A stretch of DNA of 64,000 nucleotides, from positions 62,001 to 126,000 of the forward strand of contig JAAXCX010000007.1 in assembly GCA_013036105.1 (NCBI GenBank). Direction: 5' to 3'. The notes beneath the pieces were generated by a model. It searched no databases, was not told where the DNA came from, and saw only the letters and a list, made by a program, of their open reading frames with translations. This document shows, one piece after another, positions 60,373-64,000 of the stretch. Made by a program: the position numbers and the translations under genes. Within the stretch, counting starts at the first letter, position 1. The number at the start of each line of letters is the position of its first letter. Source of the DNA: Vulcanimicrobiota bacterium. Its GTDB lineage: Bacteria; Vulcanimicrobiota; Vulcanimicrobiia; Vulcanimicrobiales; Vulcanimicrobiaceae.

Positions 60373-61149
60373 ATGAAATATTCCCTAGGGCGTTACGTCT
60401 ATGGCTTGGCGGCGATTGGCTTCGGCATCTGTGCCTTGGCGTGGCATGACATCAACAATTGGCAGCAGATCAAGGCGCTTGCTCACGATCCTCACCGCGC
60501 GATTCTCACCTACATCGTGGCCACCATCGAAATCCTTGGAGGCGCAGCCGTTCTATGGCCGAGAACGGCTCGAGCCGGTGCTGTCGCACTGGGCGCAATC
60601 TACTTCGCCTTCACCTTGCTGACGATACCGGGCATCATTGAGCATCCGCTGGTCTACAATAGCTTTGGCAATTTCTTCGAACAATTCTCATTAGCGTCGG
60701 GGGCCATGATCCTCTATGCGTCTTCCGGTCCAATCGCCCCGGCTCGAACGGCAAGATGGGCTCAGATCGGGTACTACTCGTTCGGTATTTGTCTTGTCTC
60801 GTTCGCACTGGAACAGCTTTTCTATCTCTCTGCAACAGCAGGTCTTGTTCCGAAATGGATTCCGCCTGGACAAATGTTCTGGGCGATTGCAACAACCGCC
60901 GCGTTTGCTCTTGCCGCTGTCGCTCTCCTCACGGGGTTCATGGCCCGGCTCGCGTCTCGATTGACCACGGCGATGCTCGTGGGTTTCGGCCTGCTGGTAT
61001 GGCTGCCGGCGCTCTTTGCCAATCCTCATAGTTTTGACAACTGGTCCGAAAGTGCGGAGACTCTGGGGATCGCCGCGTCGGCATGGATTGTCGCGGACTT
61101 CCTCGGCCACCGTCGCTCAACCGAGTCTGCACCCGCGAGTCTGGCCTAA
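60373..61149 (+). CDS. DoxX-like integral membrane protein
   Basis: 258 residues, about eight hydrophobic helices in two similar halves, each opening with a helix followed by LEIL/GG-type turns (YIVATIEILGGAAVLWPRTARAG near residue 55). It is similar in plan to the DoxX family, with a duplicated four-helix unit; the exact family is not certain. No cofactor motif is seen. The upstream 130 bp hold no clear promoter; 61150-61340 downstream holds nothing I recognise. Confidence 0.72.
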   Translation: MKYSLGRYVYGLAAIGFGICALAWHDINNWQQIKALAHDPHRAILTYIVATIEILGGAAVLWPRTARAGAVALGAIYFAFTLLTIPGIIEHPLVYNSFGNFFEQFSLASGAMILYASSGPIAPARTARWAQIGYYSFGICLVSFALEQLFYLSATAGLVPKWIPPGQMFWAIATTAAFALAAVALLTGFMARLASRLTTAMLVGFGLLVWLPALFANPHSFDNWSESAETLGIAASAWIVADFLGHRRSTESAPASLA

Positions 61150-61340
61150 TGACTCTCCGTCTAAAGGTTCACGTTCTAGGCCTAATTCTCGGTTATGGGA
61201 GCGGCGTGCAATATCGTGTTTATCGTGAAAGTAGGCGTAATTTTGCTCCTATGCGCATGCAGAGCGCGTGATCACTAACCAGCCCGTTAGGCAACCGTCG
61301 GCTGATCGGGCGGATAGAAATACTCAATCACGCGACCCCT

Positions 61341-62762
61341 TTAACGTGCCGGAAAACGGTTTGTGATGAAATCCGAAATGCGGCCGGCAGCCGGCGGGTC
61401 CATGTTCGCGAGCACCGCGACCACGTAGCCTGGAAGCGGACAGATCTCGAGATCGCCGTTCATCCCCGGCGCGCCGCCGTTGTGGCCAAAGCAGCGCACG
61501 CCGTTGATGATGCTCTCGCCAAAACCGAAGTCGTACTTTCCGCCCGGCATATCGATCTTGCCGGTGGTCATCATATCGGTGTGGGCCGCGTCGAGCAGCG
61601 TGTGGTTTTGCAACGCGTTGGCAAAACGCACTAAATCGCCGACCGTCGAATAGCCGCCGCCGGCCGACGTCCCGCGATACGGGAGCGTGTCGGTATTCGG
61701 CTGCCAGCGCCCGTGCGGGCTTTGGGTGTAGCCGATGCTGGTATTCGGGACCGGTTGATCTTCCGGCTGCGAGCCGGTCGAGGTCATCCCGGCCGGGGCA
61801 TAGACGTGATCGCGAACGTAGTCGTAGTAGCTCTGTCCGCTGACCTTTTCGACCACCAACCCCAAAAGGATGAAGCCGTAATTGCTGTAGTCGAAGCGCG
61901 CGCCGGGCTTGAAGAGCGGGGCGCGAGTGCCGTAGAGCTTCTCGTAGTCCGCCAGCGTACGCAGTTGCAGGCGGTGCGTCGCGAATTCGGGCCCGAAGAT
62001 GTCGCCGGTGCCGCCCGTATGGGTCAGCAGTTCGCGAATCGTGACCTGTGCGGCAACGTCCTTGTTCGGATAGTCTGTCAGGATTTTACCGAGCGGATCG
62101 TCGAGCCCGATTTTTCCGGCCTGGACCAGCTGCATGATCGAGACCGCGGTGAACATTTTGTTCATCGAACCGATGCGAAAGCGCGTTTGCAATGTGTTGG
62201 GGATCCGGTGCTCGCGGTCGGCGAGTCCGTACGCCTGCTCGAAAATCGGCTGCCCGTTGTGTGCCACGAGCACGGCGCCCGCAAAACGTCCGACTGCAGC
62301 GTCTTGCCGAAGCTTCGTTCGCAGCGCGTCGACGAGGCCGCTCGCGCTAAGGCGTGCGAGCGCAAATTCCGCCGGCCGTGAAATCGCTTCGAGGTCGATT
62401 GCGCGAATGGTGTTCGGTGGCGCGTTGTTCACGGTGAGCGTCAGCCGCGCGAATTGCTCGTTGAGGCGATCTTCCACCAGCGCCACGATCCGCGTCGGCG
62501 CCGACCGTTCGATTTTCTTCAGATCGAAGCCGCCGGTCATCTGCCGAAAATCCATGTCGCCATTCAAACGTGACAGACGCGCGGGTTCCTCGGTCTGCAT
62601 AAAACGGCGATACGTCGCTCTGTTCCCGCTGTCAAAGGCGACGAACCACGCATGCAGCGCGCGTCCCGCCGGGGTGTTCGGAATCGCCGGCGCGGTCGGA
62701 GCCGCTCCGACAAATGCAACGGCCGCGACGGCCACAAGGGACAAAAGTGCAACGGTCTTCAT
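61341..62762 (-). CDS. Exported serine hydrolase, class C beta-lactamase fold
   Basis: 473 residues from ATG 62762, with a signal peptide (KTVALLSLVAVAAVAFVGAA). An N-terminal region of about 130 residues precedes the PBP/beta-lactamase domain. The catalytic SxxK is in RIGSMNKMF near residue 210, YSNYG near 295 supplies the Tyr-x-Asn, and GHNGGAPG near 440 is the third motif. Family members include esterases and D-aminopeptidases, not only lactamases. The start at 62783 would only add a basic leader. Confidence 0.9.
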   Translation of the reverse strand: MKTVALLSLVAVAAVAFVGAAPTAPAIPNTPAGRALHAWFVAFDSGNRATYRRFMQTEEPARLSRLNGDMDFRQMTGGFDLKKIERSAPTRIVALVEDRLNEQFARLTLTVNNAPPNTIRAIDLEAISRPAEFALARLSASGLVDALRTKLRQDAAVGRFAGAVLVAHNGQPIFEQAYGLADREHRIPNTLQTRFRIGSMNKMFTAVSIMQLVQAGKIGLDDPLGKILTDYPNKDVAAQVTIRELLTHTGGTGDIFGPEFATHRLQLRTLADYEKLYGTRAPLFKPGARFDYSNYGFILLGLVVEKVSGQSYYDYVRDHVYAPAGMTSTGSQPEDQPVPNTSIGYTQSPHGRWQPNTDTLPYRGTSAGGGYSTVGDLVRFANALQNHTLLDAAHTDMMTTGKIDMPGGKYDFGFGESIINGVRCFGHNGGAPGMNGDLEICPLPGYVVAVLANMDPPAAGRISDFITNRFPAR

Positions 62763-62793
62763 ATAGATACGCTCTATTCGCACCGCCTCCGTT

Positions 62794-62841
62794 GTTATCC
62801 TGAGCGTAGCGACGCGGGGCGTCGCGAAGTCGAAGGGCGAC
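62794..62841. repeat. Dispersed palindromic repeat, copy 4 (reverse orientation)
   Basis: Read on the minus strand it has CCTTCGAC at the left and CTCAGGATAAC at the right, around a perfect 7-bp hairpin (62809-62815 with 62819-62825, loop of 3). It lies just upstream of the serine hydrolase gene. 62842-62943 shows nothing else. Confidence 0.78.
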
Positions 62842-62943
62842 TGAATGCCGAGCGAAATCGACGCTTCGGCGCTCAGCCGGCTCTATCCGGAGCGCGCCTT
62901 ACGCGATGTGGTGTGGACGGAGCAGCCACACAGGCATGCCTGC

Positions 62944-63135
62944 TTAATGCTCGCCCGCAATTTTGCGTGAAAGCGAATCCAACTTCTCGCCTAAAGATGC
63001 GATGCCGTCCGCCAATACAGCCAGTGATGTCTTCAGTAAGCTTAGGCTTCCCAAGCGACTCGCAGGCGATCGACCGGACAGATTTGCGGCGTTATTGCCG
63101 GCGATTGGCGGCACGGCGCGGTCAATATCTTCCAA
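62944..63135 (-). CDS. Small protein with C-terminal amphipathic helix, unknown
   Basis: 63 residues from TTG 63135. GGAGG lies 7 bases upstream, inside the 3' end of the preceding membrane-protein gene, and the two overlap by 14 nt. The second half (SLLKTSLAVLADGIASLGEKLDSLSRKI) can form a long amphipathic helix. No family recognised. Confidence 0.5.
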   Translation of the reverse strand: MEDIDRAVPPIAGNNAANLSGRSPASRLGSLSLLKTSLAVLADGIASLGEKLDSLSRKIAGEH

Positions 63136-63499
63136 GGAAAACCTCCGGCAGGCAAGACAAGGCTATCCCGCCCACAAGAACCGTCGCACCGATCAAGTTC
63201 CAACCATGCTTACCGAGTGGCACGAGGCCGAGGCCATATAAAATTGTGCCTATCGCCATGACCAAGAAAAATGGCCCCGTGGCATAGCAATGCACCCTAC
63301 CGCATCGGAGTGCATTGGCAACGCATGCGACGCCCATCGTGGTTAAAGCGATCGTCCAGACACCGGTTCTCCAGCCGGGACCGATATCTAGAAAGCCGCT
63401 TGCGACAAGCGCGAGGGCTGGAAGCCAAAACACTGCGCCGGCTAACAGCCGATTAAAAAGGATGTCTCGCGACTCGTTGGTCGCTGTGTCGGATTTCAT
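63122..63499 (-). CDS. Small four-helix membrane protein with RCGRVHCY motif
   Basis: 125 residues, four hydrophobic helices. Between helices 2 and 3 lies CVANALRCGRVHCYATGPFFL, with two Cys and a His at the membrane edge. This Cys/His motif recurs in a family of small uncharacterised membrane proteins and could bind metal, by inference. ATG overlaps the stop of the alkyltransferase-like gene by 4 nt, so the operon is translationally coupled. Confidence 0.75.
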   Translation of the reverse strand: MKSDTATNESRDILFNRLLAGAVFWLPALALVASGFLDIGPGWRTGVWTIALTTMGVACVANALRCGRVHCYATGPFFLVMAIGTILYGLGLVPLGKHGWNLIGATVLVGGIALSCLPEVFLGRY

Positions 63500-63807
63500 C
63501 GATCGTTACGCCTTATTCGAATCAGCCTAACCGGTTTAGCGTCCCTTGGCCATCGAGCTGCGCGAATGTCGACGCGGTTGCCGCATAGCGGTACGCCTTC
63601 CTTACGAAGCCGCTCGAGTTGTCTGCGTCCCTGAGTGACGCCGCCGTCTGCGCGCACCACACGATGCCACGGAATGGTCTGTGCGGCCGTCGCCAGGACG
63701 TGCCCGACAAGGCGTGGTGCGCGAGGGTCGATGTCGCCATACGTCTGCACAAAGCCTTTTGGGATCGCGCGAACAAGAGCGATGATACGCGCAGCGCGCG
63801 TGTTAAT
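63496..63807 (-). CDS. Alkyltransferase-like (ATL) DNA-binding protein
   Basis: About 103 residues of the O6-methylguanine-DNA methyltransferase C-terminal domain (ALVRAIPKGFVQTYGDI, then PRLVGHVLATAAQTIPWHRVVRADGGV). The active-site Cys of PCHRV is replaced by Trp (PWHRV), the mark of ATL proteins, which bind alkylated guanine and hand it to excision repair. Start: the stop of the upstream small gene overlaps GGAGG, placed 6 bases before ATT 63807; no ATG or GTG is nearby, so ATT may be the start. GTG 63852 would overlap that gene. Confidence 0.82.
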   Translation of the reverse strand: MNTRAARIIALVRAIPKGFVQTYGDIDPRAPRLVGHVLATAAQTIPWHRVVRADGGVTQGRRQLERLRKEGVPLCGNRVDIRAARWPRDAKPVRLIRIRRNDR

Positions 63808-63809
63808 TT

Positions 63810-63950
63810 TTAACCTCCGGGGCTCTCGACGCCGCCCTCCAGTGCGGCGCACTCGGCTCCATCTCGCTCACAATCCTTGCAATGATGGCCGTGATGGTTG
63901 CTCATTGCATGGCCGCAGGCCGGGCAACTCGTACTATGAATCTCTTCCAT
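63810..63950 (-). CDS. Small His/Cys-rich zinc-ribbon-like protein
   Basis: 46 residues from ATG 63950, GGAAG upstream. It has CPAC and CKDC pairs, with a His-rich segment (HAMSNHHGHH) between, so a zinc site is likely. Its last codons contain the GGAGG for the next gene. It heads the minus-strand operon with the ATL protein and the Cys/His membrane protein. Confidence 0.6.
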   Translation of the reverse strand: MEEIHSTSCPACGHAMSNHHGHHCKDCERDGAECAALEGGVESPGG

Positions 63951-64000
63951 TTCACTCTTCCGGCAGTTTACAACCGAGGAGAATCCTTAGACGGCACGAT

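Overview
The window is GC-rich (roughly 60%) bacterial chromosome, densely coding, with many GTG and TTG starts and 1-20 nt gene overlaps. It codes for an outer membrane (TolC-type channel, periplasmic adaptor, porin-like barrel protein with a terminal Phe), hopanoids, type 2 IPP isomerase, NDH-2, class II fumarase, Hfq and tmRNA. This suits a free-living diderm from a poorly cultured lineage such as Candidatus Eremiobacterota (WPS-2) or a relative. That assignment is an inference from gene content, since no rRNA is present.

Layout. 1-7.2 kb: cut-off nitrilase-family enzyme, two paralogous exported proteins, a large nested inverted repeat, an outer-membrane protein, a hotdog thioesterase, and an efflux adaptor plus TolC pair without a pump. 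7.2-11.7 kb: Lrp/AsnC-like protein and two peptide-binding lipoproteins without permeases. 11.6-16.7 kb: GT87-like membrane enzyme, site-2 protease, NDH-2, and a LeuA-family synthase. 16.7-22.4 kb: DUF4258/DUF2283 pair, two M55 aminopeptidases with a membrane TPR protein, SprT-like protease, two tiny coiled-coil membrane proteins, fumC. 22.7-33.2 kb: hopanoid locus, with hpnI-hpnK on one strand and fni-hpnC-hpnD-hpnE-shc-hpnH-hpnA-hpnG on the other. Together these cover isoprenoid supply, squalene, hopene, adenosylhopane and ribosylhopane, and head-group glycosylation and deacetylation.

33.2-50.4 kb is mostly housekeeping: GAF-GGDEF-EAL protein, TSUP transporter with a structured leader, efp, plsY, der, then miaB-mutS-mutL-miaA-hfq-dapF, a GNAT/radical SAM pair, a cation/proton antiporter and two TrkA-type proteins. 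50.4-56.6 kb: tRNA-Pro(CGG), a stand-alone Clp-N protein, DedA, two lipoproteins, uvrC and a small holin-like membrane protein. 56.6-64 kb starts with ssrA and then looks like a decayed accessory region: short direct repeats, a methyltransferase behind a 38-residue aminotransferase stub, a gene broken by an in-frame stop, a lipase-like hydrolase, a DoxX-like protein, a beta-lactamase-fold hydrolase, and a compact four-gene operon with an alkyltransferase-like protein.

The least conventional signal is a set of short palindromic repeats. Four copies share CCTTCGAC and CTCAGGA flanks, and three of these enclose hairpins of unrelated sequence. One copy sits in frame inside hpnA. A different 60-bp palindromic insert, bounded by 7-bp direct repeats, sits in frame inside uvrC. 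Separate, larger nested inverted repeats lie at 1990-2146, 4259-4331 and 36121-36291; the last could pair with the start codon of the gene behind it.
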